This document shows, in pieces, positions 26,164-33,639 of a stretch of DNA of 38,695 bases. The notes under the pieces were generated by a model. That model searched no databases. It had not been told where the DNA came from and saw nothing but the letters and a program-made list of their open reading frames with translations. The DNA is from Gemmatimonadota bacterium. Its GTDB lineage: Bacteria > Gemmatimonadota > Gemmatimonadetes > Gemmatimonadales > Gemmatimonadaceae. Made by a program: the position numbers and the translations under genes. The DNA lies in NCBI GenBank assembly GCA_026387895.1, contig JAPLKT010000026.1:25476-64170 (forward strand). Reading direction: 5' to 3'. How positions within the stretch are numbered: the stretch's first letter is position 1; each line of letters begins with the position of its first letter.

Positions 26164-26168
26164 GGGGC
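26134..26168. repeat. 9-bp tandem repeat at the ftsI/murE junction
   Basis: The unit CACGGGGCT (plus strand) recurs with period 9 across this stretch, with small changes in the outermost copies. On the coding strand it produces successive GTGA/GTGC motifs and encodes Val-Ser-Pro-Val-Ser-Pro-Val-Asn-Pro-Val at the possible MurE N-terminus. Because the period is three codons, all candidate GTG starts are in frame. Confidence 0.85.
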
Positions 26169-28256
26169 ACGCTCGATGCGCACAACGGTACCTGCCGGGA
26201 GCAGCGCCCCAGCGGCCGGCGATGTCCCGCGCACCAGCCCCGGGGCATCGTTGCCAAGCGCCACACGGAACCCCGCACGATGCAACGAGTGTACGGCATC
26301 GCGAATACTTGCCCCAGATACATCGGGCACACTCCGCTCGGCCACTACACGCACGTGGTCGTTATGCTTCTGTCCGAGCTCAAAGACAAAGGGCACACTC
26401 CCCGATGCCGTAGCGCGAACGACGGAATCCACACGCTGCACACTATCTGCGTTCGTGGGCTTGCCCGTGGCGCGCGTGGGCGCGGCAGCAAGCGACGCGC
26501 GATCCAGCGACACATCGCGAGCAGCGATTGCAGCCTGCAGCACCGCCTTCGAAACCGGGGCTGCAGCCTTGCCGCCGTAAATCGTCGTCGTCGGGTTGTC
26601 GATCTTCACGAGGATGACCACATGCGGCTTGTCGGCAGGAAAAATCCCGACAAAGCTCGCCGTGTACTTCCCCTTCACGTAGCGGCCGTGTTCGGTGCGT
26701 TTCGCCGTTCCGGTTTTGCCCGCCACATCGAAGGTGGAAAGGTTCGCCTGATCACCTGTGCCGCCGGTGACCACGCTCCGAAGCATCGCCAGTGCTGCCT
26801 CGGAGGTTTCGGGACTCATCACCCGACGGACGACCTTCCGCGTGTGACTGTACCGCACCGTGCCATCGACCGCGCGGATTTCCTTGACCAGCGCCGGCTC
26901 CAGCAACTCGCCGCCATTCGCGATGGCCGCGTAGGCCGTTGCCAACTGGAGCGGTGTCACGGTGAGCGCATAGCCCATCGCCAATGACGCCGGAGTCTGC
27001 TTGTCCCAGTTGCGCGGGGCGCGGAGCGTGCCCGGCTGCTCGCCCGGGTACGGCAATCCTGTCTGTGCCCCAAACCCGAGATCGCGCAACAGTTCGAACT
27101 GTTCGCCAGCATCCAAGCGCTGGGCGAACTGGACGATGCCAATATTGCTGGAGTACTGAATCACCTGCGCGAGCGTGAACTCAGCGGCGGGGTGGTCATC
27201 TTCGAGCTTGCGGCCATTCAACTCCCACTTGCCACCGTGGACATTCATCACTTCGTCCACGCGCGCGCGCTTGAGGTCGAGCAAGCGTGCGGCAACAAAG
27301 GGCTTGAGGGTCGAACCCGGCTCGTACGGCTCAAGGAGCGCGGTCGCGCCCGACGACAGCGGATTAATCCGACGGCTGGCCATTGCGCGCACTTCACCGC
27401 TGCGCGGGTCGAGCACCACGATGTCACCGCCCTCAGCCCCATACTGCTTGACCGCATCCGCGAGCGCTCGCTCGGTGATGTCCTGTAGCGCCTGGTTAAT
27501 CGTGAGCGTTACCGTGTTGCCTGGTATGGGCGCCGTGCCGCTGACAAGCGGTGAGTCAAAGCTCGCCCCACTCCCGTCTCTGAGCAGCGCCGCACGCCCG
27601 GGCGTTCCGCGCAACTGTGTATCGAGCGCCTTCTCGACCCCGTCGATGGGGTTCCCGCGCTCATCCGCGTGGCCGATCAAGCGCCGGAGCCCGTCGGTCG
27701 CAGCGGGCACGCGCTCAAGCACTGTGGTCGAATGCACGCCGCGGATCGTGCGAATACTCTGCACGTCGCTCGCGAGGAACCGGCCAGGGATCACCGCATA
27801 GGCGCGACTGGTGTCGGTGGCCTTGGCCACCCACTCGGCACTCACCCCCACACGCGTGAGCACCCGACGTACGCTGTCGAGCCGTTCGACTCCCGTCAGT
27901 CCACGCTTCTTGGCAACCGTCTTCATCTTCTCCGTCAGGCGCTGCGTCTGCTTCACCTTCTTCGTCGTGTCCGGTCGAGTACTGAGCTTGGGGAGCCCTG
28001 CGACTTCACGAGGCGCTACCTCAATCCTCACTTGCTCGCGACTCTCCACAAGCAGTGCTCCGGTGGCGTCGAGAATCATCCCGCGCGGGGCCTGCACCGG
28101 AGTGCCCGATTCATGCAGTCGACGCGCCTTCGCACGCCACTCCGCTCCATGTAATAGCTGCACGTAGGCGGCACGGGCTACAAGCGCCACGGCAAATAGC
28201 GTGAAGCCCCACTGGATGAAGCTCGTGCGAGTGAACCGCTGGAGAGTGAACCGCAT
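26160..28256 (-). CDS. ftsI: FtsI/PBP transpeptidase with C-terminal PASTA domain
   Basis: Class B penicillin-binding protein cross-linking septal peptidoglycan; 698 residues from the ATG at 28256. It has a short cytoplasmic tail, one membrane helix (about 13-34), a dimerisation domain starting APRGMILDATGALLVESRE, and a transpeptidase domain. The active-site motifs are STLK (nucleophile Ser315), SSN ending near 371, and KTGT near 514. The last 60 residues (VPDVSGASIRDAVHSLHRAGF onward) form one PASTA domain, as in SpoVD- and PBP2x-like proteins and unlike E. coli FtsI. The ATG overlaps the ftsL stop (TGATG); a GTG one codon earlier gives the same protein plus one residue. Catalytic residues are intact. 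Confidence 0.95.
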   Translation of the reverse strand: MRFTLQRFTRTSFIQWGFTLFAVALVARAAYVQLLHGAEWRAKARRLHESGTPVQAPRGMILDATGALLVESREQVRIEVAPREVAGLPKLSTRPDTTKKVKQTQRLTEKMKTVAKKRGLTGVERLDSVRRVLTRVGVSAEWVAKATDTSRAYAVIPGRFLASDVQSIRTIRGVHSTTVLERVPAATDGLRRLIGHADERGNPIDGVEKALDTQLRGTPGRAALLRDGSGASFDSPLVSGTAPIPGNTVTLTINQALQDITERALADAVKQYGAEGGDIVVLDPRSGEVRAMASRRINPLSSGATALLEPYEPGSTLKPFVAARLLDLKRARVDEVMNVHGGKWELNGRKLEDDHPAAEFTLAQVIQYSSNIGIVQFAQRLDAGEQFELLRDLGFGAQTGLPYPGEQPGTLRAPRNWDKQTPASLAMGYALTVTPLQLATAYAAIANGGELLEPALVKEIRAVDGTVRYSHTRKVVRRVMSPETSEAALAMLRSVVTGGTGDQANLSTFDVAGKTGTAKRTEHGRYVKGKYTASFVGIFPADKPHVVILVKIDNPTTTIYGGKAAAPVSKAVLQAAIAARDVSLDRASLAAAPTRATGKPTNADSVQRVDSVVRATASGSVPFVFELGQKHNDHVRVVAERSVPDVSGASIRDAVHSLHRAGFRVALGNDAPGLVRGTSPAAGALLPAGTVVRIERAP

Positions 28257-28549
28257 CACGGCTTCGCTCGAGGTGTCGCGACGGTGCGCTCCACGTACCG
28301 GACCATACTGTCACTCGGATCACGCATGTCGAGCCGCTGACTGACCACGCCGGCTAAACGCGACCGACTGGACGCGTCACGAATATCGCCCTTGAGCTTC
28401 GCGCGCTCGGCCCCGAGCGCCGCGCGCTGGTCTTCCAGCTTGTGCTGCTCGCGGGCCAGAATCGATCCGTAGCTCCGTCGCCAAATCACACCCGCGGCAA
28501 CGAGCACGAACCCCACGAGCACGAGCGCGAGAATAGAGCGCCCTCTCAC
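28256..28549 (-). CDS. ftsL: FtsL-like divisome protein
   Basis: Small bitopic protein of 97 residues: a basic start, one membrane helix (about 6-24, ILALVLVGFVLVAAGVIW), then a helical heptad-rich region (REQHKLEDQRAALGAERAKLKGDIRDASS) and a short C-terminal segment with RLDMRDPSDSMVRYVE. That architecture, and the position between rsmH and ftsI, identify FtsL; sequence alone would not, because the family is poorly conserved. The GTG start has a strong GGAGG 6 nt upstream that overlaps the rsmH stop region. It would act with FtsB and FtsQ in activating FtsWI. Confidence 0.85.
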   Translation of the reverse strand: MRGRSILALVLVGFVLVAAGVIWRRSYGSILAREQHKLEDQRAALGAERAKLKGDIRDASSRSRLAGVVSQRLDMRDPSDSMVRYVERTVATPRAKP

Positions 28550-28559
28550 GAGCGGCCTC

Positions 28560-29439
28560 CTACTGGGCTTTTCGCCAACAGCGCAAGTGCGCGCTCCGGG
28601 CGCGTGTGTTCCGAGCCGTCTCCTCGGTCGTGGCGGAGAGGGCCTTCTTGGTGAGCGGCAAGCCGAGTGGACGTCCGCGACAGGTGCACTGGAGCTGCTT
28701 AGGGGGACAGATGCACGACGAGCTCCACTCGCGGAAGGCGTGCTTGGCCAGCCGGTCCTCCCCCGAGTGGTAGTCGATCACTGCAAGGACGCCTCCAGGG
28801 GTCAGTCTGTCACGGAGTGCCGGGAGGGCTCGGGCCAGTCCGTCGAGCTCGTCATTGACGGCAATCCGAACGGCTTGGAATAGCCGGGCAAACTCTGGCG
28901 CTCCCGACCGCGGTCCCAACACCTTCCGGATTGCGCCCACCAGGTCGTCGGAACTCTCTAACGGACGGTTCTCGCGCCGGTGGATAACCTCTCGCGCCAG
29001 CCGGCTCCCCTTGGGCTCGTCGCCGAACTCCTTGAATGCCCGCGTGAGCTCGTCCTCGCTTGCGCTGTTCAGCCATTCGGCGGCGCTGAGCCCGCCATCG
29101 CGCCCCTCCATTCGCATGTCGAGCAGGGCACCCTCGCGGAACGAGAAGCCTCGACTCGCGTCGTCGAACTGGTGGCTGGAGACGCCGAGGTCGAGCAGAA
29201 TGCCATCGAAGGTCTGGCCGATGAGTTCGGGGGCAAGATCGGCGTCGGCGTAGTTGGTGAGAACAGTCCGGAATCGCCCGTTGCCTTCGTACTCCGCGAG
29301 TCGCGCGCGCGCGGTCGGAGTGTCCCCCGCCTCCCAACGTGCAGTCCAGCACGCGATGCCCTCCGCGGAAGGCGTCGAGAATCTCCGCCACCATGACGGG
29401 GGCGTGATAAACGGAGTCGAAACGCGCGGCGTCGGTCAC
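28560..29439 (-). pseudogene. rsmH: rsmH (16S rRNA m4C1402 methyltransferase), frameshifted with SAM-site block missing
   Basis: First gene of the dcw cluster; RsmH (MraW) N4-methylates C1402 of 16S rRNA using SAM. The first frame (GTG 29439) gives 41 residues: YHAPVMVAEILDAF and the SAM loop LDCTLGGGGHS. Near 29318/29319 homology moves to a second frame, beginning CCG ACC and reading RARLAEYEGNGRF. It continues through FDGILLDLGVSSHQFD, RGFSFREGALLDMRMEG, FQAVRIAVNDELDGL and VIDYHSGEDRLAKHAF to a TAG at 28560 (252 residues). Compared with E. coli RsmH, about 19 residues between GGHS and the acidic IDRDP-type strand are absent; the predicted gap is 59 nt. No Shine-Dalgarno precedes the GTG. 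No mraZ lies upstream. Confidence 0.88.
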
Positions 29440-29459
29440 AACAGAAAGATAACGGAACG

Positions 29460-29495
29460 CAGACGCCCGCCGGTCGACTGACCGGCGGGCGTCTG
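29460..29495 (-). terminator. Perfect 16-bp hairpin between the TPR gene and rsmH
   Basis: Inverted repeat CAGACGCCCGCCGGTC with a 4-nt loop and exact complement. On the minus strand it starts 21 nt after the TPR gene's original stop (29516) and is followed by a T-rich but interrupted stretch (CGTTCCGTTATCTTTCT). Most likely it terminates the TPR transcript. On the plus strand it is followed by AAAA, so it does not work as a terminator there. It ends 20 nt before the rsmH start. Confidence 0.7.
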
Positions 29496-29515
29496 AAAAT
29501 ACGTTGCGGCCAAGA

Positions 29516-29698
29516 CTACTTACAGAGCCCCTTCACCGCTTGGTCCGCGGCCGGCGAGTACTGCGCCAAGTTACCGAGCAGCTGCTTGATCACTTCGGCG
29601 TTGGTCGCACCACCGGCGGGCAGGTTGATCTGCGCGCTGGTGAAGGCATCCTGCGCGGCCTTTGCATCGGAGCACTGCTTGCTCTTGGTCAGGCCGCC
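29516..29698 (-). pseudogene. Orphaned C-terminal tail of the TPR protein
   Basis: This 60-codon stretch plus TAG reads GGLTKSKQCSDAKAAQDAF, then TSAQINLPAGGATNAEVIKQ, and ends KGLCK. It is clearly coding in style and continues the upstream TPR protein (the same frame before it reads RFVSGVAYFFLGTIH). It is cut off by an in-frame TAG at 29701-29699 and by a frame change near 29740-29765. As written it is not translated in the right frame. Confidence 0.7.
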
Positions 29699-31202
29699 CT
29701 AGTGAATCGTCCCGAGGAAAAAGTACGCAACACCGGAGACGAATCGCGATCGTGTAGATGAGCACGTAGGCCACCCACGTCAGCACCTTCTCAAAGTCGG
29801 CGACGGTCTTCGGATCCGCCTTCTGCGCAGCGGAGAGCAACTTGCTCGACCCACTGACTGCGAACTGACCCACGGTTCCGGCATCTTCACCGGCCTTGAC
29901 GGCGTCATGCATCGCGGTGAACAGCGTGTCCCACTGTCCGGCATCGTGGTACGACTTCAGGATAATGAGGCGAGCGCCCGGCGTCTTCGGGTTGATTTCG
30001 AGTGCGCGGCGGAGCGAGGTGATCGCCAGCGCCGTCTGCCCGCCCTTCAACTCGAACTGTCCACGCTTCGCCCAGAAATCATCACGCTTCGGGAACTTCG
30101 CGGTTGCCTTGGACGCCGTCGACGCGGCCTTTGCCGTGTTGCTGTCGGACGAGTACGCCGAGATCATGCGGTCGAAGTAATCAGCATCGGCGAGCGACGT
30201 ATCCATCTGCACCATCTCTTCGCCGACTTTTACGAACTTCTTGAGGTCGTCCGTGGCGCCCAAAACCAGCCAGTACAGCTTGGCCAGACCGGCGTCGCCG
30301 GGGTTCTCGCCGACCGCCTTCTCGATCATCGGCTTGGCCAAGTCAAACTTCTTGGCCGCCGCAAGTTCGTTCACGACCGTGAGCTGCAGTCGGGTGTTGC
30401 TCGGATCGGCCTGATAGAGCTTCATCAGGGCGTCGATCTTCTTGTCGGTCTGCCCAGCGGCTTCATACTGATTGATCGCTTCGGCGAGCGCTGGCTTGCT
30501 CTTGGGGTCGAGCTTGAGGATGTCTTCAACGACCGGAAGGATCTCGGCGGCCGGCTTCTTCTGCGACGTGAGCGCCTGCATTTGGCAGAAGCGAATCCAG
30601 GTGCTCGCCGGGAAACTCTTCACTCCTTCAGCGACTTCCTTGGAGACTTCGGCCCACTTGGACTCACGCACGGCAAGACGGCAACGCTTCTCGCCATCGA
30701 ATACACTGTGCGCCTTCTGGTAGGCCTTGGAGACCTGCGCGGCGACGACGTCGAGCTTCGGGCCGGAGAAAGTGCCGAGCGGCTGCACGAGCGACGCATC
30801 GCGCGCGAGCACAACGTTCGCCTCAATGGTGAAGCCTGTGGCGGTTTTCTGCACGCTGCCTTCGATGTACTCGTCGGCGCGCAGCATCTTCGCGAGCTGT
30901 ACGGCATCCGACGGCGAGAGCGCCTCGGTCACCGAGTATCCCGACTGCTCGAGATTGTTGTTGATGTCGTTTTTCGGGAACACATAAAGTTCGCGAACTG
31001 ACATGTCGCCGGCGATCCGATCACGGAGTGATTCCGCGGCATCGGGGCCGAGCTTCTTGTCCTCGCTCTTGAGCGTGCCGATCATCAATCGGGGCGCATT
31101 GGGATTTGCGCCACGCGAATACTGTGCGCTAGCCGTGGACGCCATACCGACAAACAGCGCCGTCACAATCGCCGCGAACGCGCGGGCCTGATGCCGAGCC
31201 AT
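29571..31202 (-). CDS. Exported TPR-repeat protein, C-terminus frameshifted
   Basis: From ATG 31202 (GGAGG 10 nt upstream) the protein has a signal peptide ending ASTASAQ. An N-terminal domain of about 140 residues (RLMIGTLKSEDKKLGPDAAESL, LRADEYIEGSVQKTATGF) resembles TolB/CsgG-type N-terminal folds; that assignment is tentative. Tetratricopeptide-like helices follow (for example VVEDILKLDPKSKPALAEAINQYEAAGQ and RRALEINPKTPGARLIILKSYHDAGQ). Up to KVLTWVAY the sequence is regular. Then a frame change near 29740-29765 yields an out-of-character Arg/Cys-rich tail to 29571. The natural tail survives in the neighbouring frame and would end at 29516. Function unknown; probably a periplasmic scaffold. 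A -10-like TATAAC (31250-31245) lies upstream. Confidence 0.75.
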   Translation of the reverse strand: MARHQARAFAAIVTALFVGMASTASAQYSRGANPNAPRLMIGTLKSEDKKLGPDAAESLRDRIAGDMSVRELYVFPKNDINNNLEQSGYSVTEALSPSDAVQLAKMLRADEYIEGSVQKTATGFTIEANVVLARDASLVQPLGTFSGPKLDVVAAQVSKAYQKAHSVFDGEKRCRLAVRESKWAEVSKEVAEGVKSFPASTWIRFCQMQALTSQKKPAAEILPVVEDILKLDPKSKPALAEAINQYEAAGQTDKKIDALMKLYQADPSNTRLQLTVVNELAAAKKFDLAKPMIEKAVGENPGDAGLAKLYWLVLGATDDLKKFVKVGEEMVQMDTSLADADYFDRMISAYSSDSNTAKAASTASKATAKFPKRDDFWAKRGQFELKGGQTALAITSLRRALEINPKTPGARLIILKSYHDAGQWDTLFTAMHDAVKAGEDAGTVGQFAVSGSSKLLSAAQKADPKTVADFEKVLTWVAYVLIYTIAIRLRCCVLFPRDDSLGRPDQEQAVLRCKGRAGCLHQRADQPARRWCDQRRSDQAAAR

Positions 31203-31253
31203 CACTGTGAATCCTCCAGAAAGGTAATCGAGCCATCCTACTGAGTTATACCC

Positions 31254-31274
31254 GGCACTCCACCGTGGAGTGCC
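31254..31274. promoter_or_regulatory. Palindrome upstream of the TPR gene
   Basis: Perfect 9-bp arms GGCACTCCA / TGGAGTGCC separated by 3 nt. It lies between the tRNA-Val 3' end and a TATAAC -10-like hexamer (minus strand 31250-31245), exactly where the spacer and -35 would be; the -35 hexamer itself (GCACTC) is poor. It may be a regulator site, or an end hairpin for the tRNA transcript; no T-tract follows. Confidence 0.5.
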
Positions 31275-31297
31275 ATGACCAAGCAAAAGTGCTTCAA

Positions 31298-31371
31298 TGG
31301 GCGAAGAGGGATTCGAACCCCCGACACCCTGCGTGTAAGGCAGGTGCTCTAACCAGCTGAGCTATTCGCCC
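31298..31371 (-). tRNA. tRNA-Val (anticodon UAC)
   Basis: 74 nt with a 7-bp acceptor stem (GGGCGAA / TTCGCCC), D stem GCTC/GAGC, anticodon stem CCTGC/GCAGG around loop CTTACAC (anticodon TAC), and a T arm with TTCGAAT and one G-U pair; discriminator A. CCA is not encoded. It lies 6 nt after the stop of the small membrane protein gene and is probably processed from the same transcript. Confidence 0.97.
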
Positions 31372-31377
31372 TCAATC

Positions 31378-31548
31378 CTACGAGAGAATCGCCACCGGCA
31401 CCAGCACCGCGTATCCGACCACGAGAAAGATGGGCGCCAACGTCATTCCACCGCGTGCGAGGTCGGCATACCCGATGGCTAGAACCGCAGCCGCGACCCC
31501 CCACTTCAAGGCGGACTTGCCGCCACCCACTCGCCCGTGTTCCGTCAT
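31378..31548 (-). CDS. Small membrane protein, 56 residues
   Basis: The ATG at 31548 opens a 56-codon frame: a polar start (MTEHGRVGGGKSALKW) and two hydrophobic segments (WGVAAAVLAIGYADLARGG; LAPIFLVVGYAVLVPVAIL), ending in TAG at 31378. I recall similar two-helix proteins in related genomes but cannot name a family or function. Support comes from a near-consensus promoter directly upstream, the clean two-helix pattern, and a position filling an otherwise empty stretch before tRNA-Val. The predicted transcription start is only about 3 nt before the ATG, and there is no Shine-Dalgarno, so translation would be leaderless. Confidence 0.7.
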   Translation of the reverse strand: MTEHGRVGGGKSALKWGVAAAVLAIGYADLARGGMTLAPIFLVVGYAVLVPVAILS

Positions 31549-31557
31549 AGTCGGCTG

Positions 31558-31586
31558 AGTCTACACCCCTATATAGTTGGTGTCAA
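31558..31586 (-). promoter_or_regulatory. Sigma-70-type promoter for the small membrane protein / tRNA-Val
   Basis: Minus strand: -35 TTGACA (31586-31581, exact consensus), a 17-nt spacer, and -10 TAGACT (31563-31558, four of six). The start of transcription is predicted near 31551. This is the best promoter in the window and suits a tRNA-bearing transcript. Confidence 0.8.
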
Positions 31587-31628
31587 GCAAAAACTAACAT
31601 GATGCACCTGACTTAATGAACTCGTCAT

Positions 31629-32684
31629 TCATTCTGGTTCCTTCGCCACCCCTGTCGAGGACGGCGCGTTGACCTCTGGAGGCGTCCCTGCACCGAGCCC
31701 CAGCACCTCTGAGAGCATACTCTCCCGCTCCTGCCGCTCCTGCTCCGCGTCCGCACGTCGCAGTCGCTCCATCCGGTCCGTATCCCGCGCTCGGCGCTGC
31801 CACCACAGTGGCCCCAAGAGCAACAGCAACACGAGCGACCCGAGTGTCGCATCGGTGAGCATCGCCAGCGCCCCATAGCGCAGCCGGGTCCGCAAGCGCC
31901 ACCGTGCCTCCACAGCTTCCGCCGTTTCCCCGTAGGCTCTGCGCAATCCGAGGTCGAACGAGCCCGTCTCCTTCCAATACCCGAAAAATAGCGAGAAACC
32001 CCGCTCAGGGTCACCTCGGGCGATTTCTTCGACCGCTCGAACGGATAGCGCATAGGCCGCGTGCGCCCGATCCTCCCCTTCTACGAACAATCCGTCCAAC
32101 TCGCTGAGACGGGGGAGCCCCCGGAGCGCCAACGCGAGATTTGTCGTGATGACCCCGTCCCCGTCCATTTCACCCGCCGCGAGGGTGGCATATCCCTCAT
32201 CGAACCAGCGCGGCGGGAGGTCCCCGAGGCGCTCGTGGAGTGCCAAATGGGCCAACTCGTGCCGAAGAACCCGGACGGGGTCCCCGGCCGAGGAGGGGGC
32301 CAACCGGCCCTGCATCACAATCCGTCCCAGGGCCGGGTAGGCCAGCGCGGCCCCCCATTCGGGGGCGCCTGCGCCACGCCAGCGTCGGAAGGTGCGGGTA
32401 TCTGGGGCTACAAAGATCTGTACCAGCCCGCGCGACCGGGGAAGCCCCGGGAAGGAATCGTCACGCGCTGCGGCCGCCAGGAGGGAGCGCGCGAGTTTTT
32501 CGTCACCTGGAGCCGACACAGCCGAGAATCGCCCACTCTCGTGGACAACTAACCCTGCGAGCGACGGAGGCCCCTGCGCGGCGGCCACCGTCCCCGCGCC
32601 CCACAACATCCCGGCGATGAGCGCACCGCCTACACATGCCGTGAAACGAGGTCGCCCCTCAGCTCTCGACGGCATAGAAGCCAA
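31629..32684 (-). CDS. Membrane-anchored zinc metallopeptidase (HExxH, peptidase MA-like)
   Basis: 351 residues: an N-terminal signal or anchor segment (about 16-36), an extracytoplasmic catalytic domain, a membrane helix near residues 275-297 (LGSLVLLLLLGPLWW) and a charged cytoplasmic tail with coiled-coil character. The zinc motif is HELAH (142-146), followed by WFDEGYATL with Glu163 as the likely third ligand, the gluzincin pattern seen in peptidase MA-type families. Substrate unknown. The ATG at 32684 overlaps the rluD end by 26 nt; a second ATG at codon 4 is equally possible. It is the last gene of the punA-to-peptidase operon. Confidence 0.75.
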   Translation of the reverse strand: MASMPSRAEGRPRFTACVGGALIAGMLWGAGTVAAAQGPPSLAGLVVHESGRFSAVSAPGDEKLARSLLAAAARDDSFPGLPRSRGLVQIFVAPDTRTFRRWRGAGAPEWGAALAYPALGRIVMQGRLAPSSAGDPVRVLRHELAHLALHERLGDLPPRWFDEGYATLAAGEMDGDGVITTNLALALRGLPRLSELDGLFVEGEDRAHAAYALSVRAVEEIARGDPERGFSLFFGYWKETGSFDLGLRRAYGETAEAVEARWRLRTRLRYGALAMLTDATLGSLVLLLLLGPLWWQRRARDTDRMERLRRADAEQERQERESMLSEVLGLGAGTPPEVNAPSSTGVAKEPE

Positions 32685-33639
32685 GGAAGTCGAGCGGATC
32701 GACCACCGTCTCCAACTCCGGCATCCCGCTCACCGCAACCAACGACGTTCGCAGGTCCATGGGGAGCACCGACCGGAAGTCGAGCAACTCTCCGCTGACG
32801 GGGTGCTTGAGCACCAACCACGCCGCGTGCAGGAAGTGTCGCTTGGGCTGGAGCGCGACAATACGGCGCGCGCCGCCGCCGCCATACGTGTCGTCGCCAA
32901 CCGCCGGATGCCCGACGGACGCGAGGTGCACGCGAATCTGATGCGTGCGCCCCGTGTGCAAATGCGCGCGCAGTAATTCCACGGAGTCGAATCGTGCGAG
33001 TTTCACGAAATCGGTCTTCGCCGGACGGCCATTCACGAGCACCGCCATCTTCTTGCGGTCGTTCGGGTCGCGGCCGATCGGCTTGTCGACCGTGAGCGTT
33101 GGTGCGTCGATATGTCCCCACGACAGCACGGCGTACCGCCGCGACACGCGGCGCTCGGCCATGGCCTTGCTCAGGACGCGATGCGCAATCTCGGACTTGG
33201 CCACAACGATCAACCCGGAGGTGTCCTTGTCGAGGCGATGCACGAGCCCGGCGCGATCCTCATCACCGGAATCGGCCAACGCTTGCCCACGTCCCTTGAG
33301 GGCGTTCACCAGTGTCCCGCTCCAGTGCCCAGGCGCGGGGTGCACCACCATCCCTGCCGCTTTGTCGACGACCATCATGTGATCGTCTTCGAATACGACG
33401 TCAATCGCAATGTCTTCGGCGAGGACCGGATGCGCTGCGGGCTCCGGAGACGTCACCGAAATGTCGCTCCCCGCCAAGGCGCGGAACGAGGCTTTTTCGG
33501 CCTCACCATTGACGGTGACAGCGCCGTTGGCAATCAACGTCGCGCTCTGGGTGCGGGAGAGATCGAGGCGCCGTGCGACGAGCACATCAAGTCGCTCGTC
33601 GTCTCCATCCTCAACCGTGAATCGCTGCGTCCGTTCCAT
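32659..33639 (-). CDS. rluD: RluD-family 23S rRNA pseudouridine synthase
   Basis: 326 residues from the ATG at 33639, which has GAGGGAG a few nt upstream. The open frame extends to 33774, but that part overlaps lspA and is unrelated. An S4 RNA-binding domain comes first (about 17-60, LDVLVARRLDLSRTQSATLI), followed by the catalytic domain with LVHRLDKDTSGLIVVAK (catalytic Asp137), AHLHTGRTHQIRVHL and HPAVGDDTYG. These features define the RluA/RluD family; assignment to RluD rather than RluA or RluC rests on the S4 domain and on adjacency to lspA, as in many bacteria. The start lies inside lspA (29-nt overlap). Confidence 0.88.
   Translation of the reverse strand: MERTQRFTVEDGDDERLDVLVARRLDLSRTQSATLIANGAVTVNGEAEKASFRALAGSDISVTSPEPAAHPVLAEDIAIDVVFEDDHMMVVDKAAGMVVHPAPGHWSGTLVNALKGRGQALADSGDEDRAGLVHRLDKDTSGLIVVAKSEIAHRVLSKAMAERRVSRRYAVLSWGHIDAPTLTVDKPIGRDPNDRKKMAVLVNGRPAKTDFVKLARFDSVELLRAHLHTGRTHQIRVHLASVGHPAVGDDTYGGGGARRIVALQPKRHFLHAAWLVLKHPVSGELLDFRSVLPMDLRTSLVAVSGMPELETVVDPLDFLGFYAVES

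Noticed and set aside
22955-29325. Programmed frameshifting or translational bypassing to explain mraY, murF and rsmH
   Set aside because: Bypassing skips extra bases present in the DNA; here the conserved codons are absent altogether, so no decoding event could restore the proteins.
31594-31977. Minus-strand open frame overlapping the HExxH peptidase
   Set aside because: It lies in another frame of the peptidase gene and has low-complexity Gly/Ala/Arg translation.
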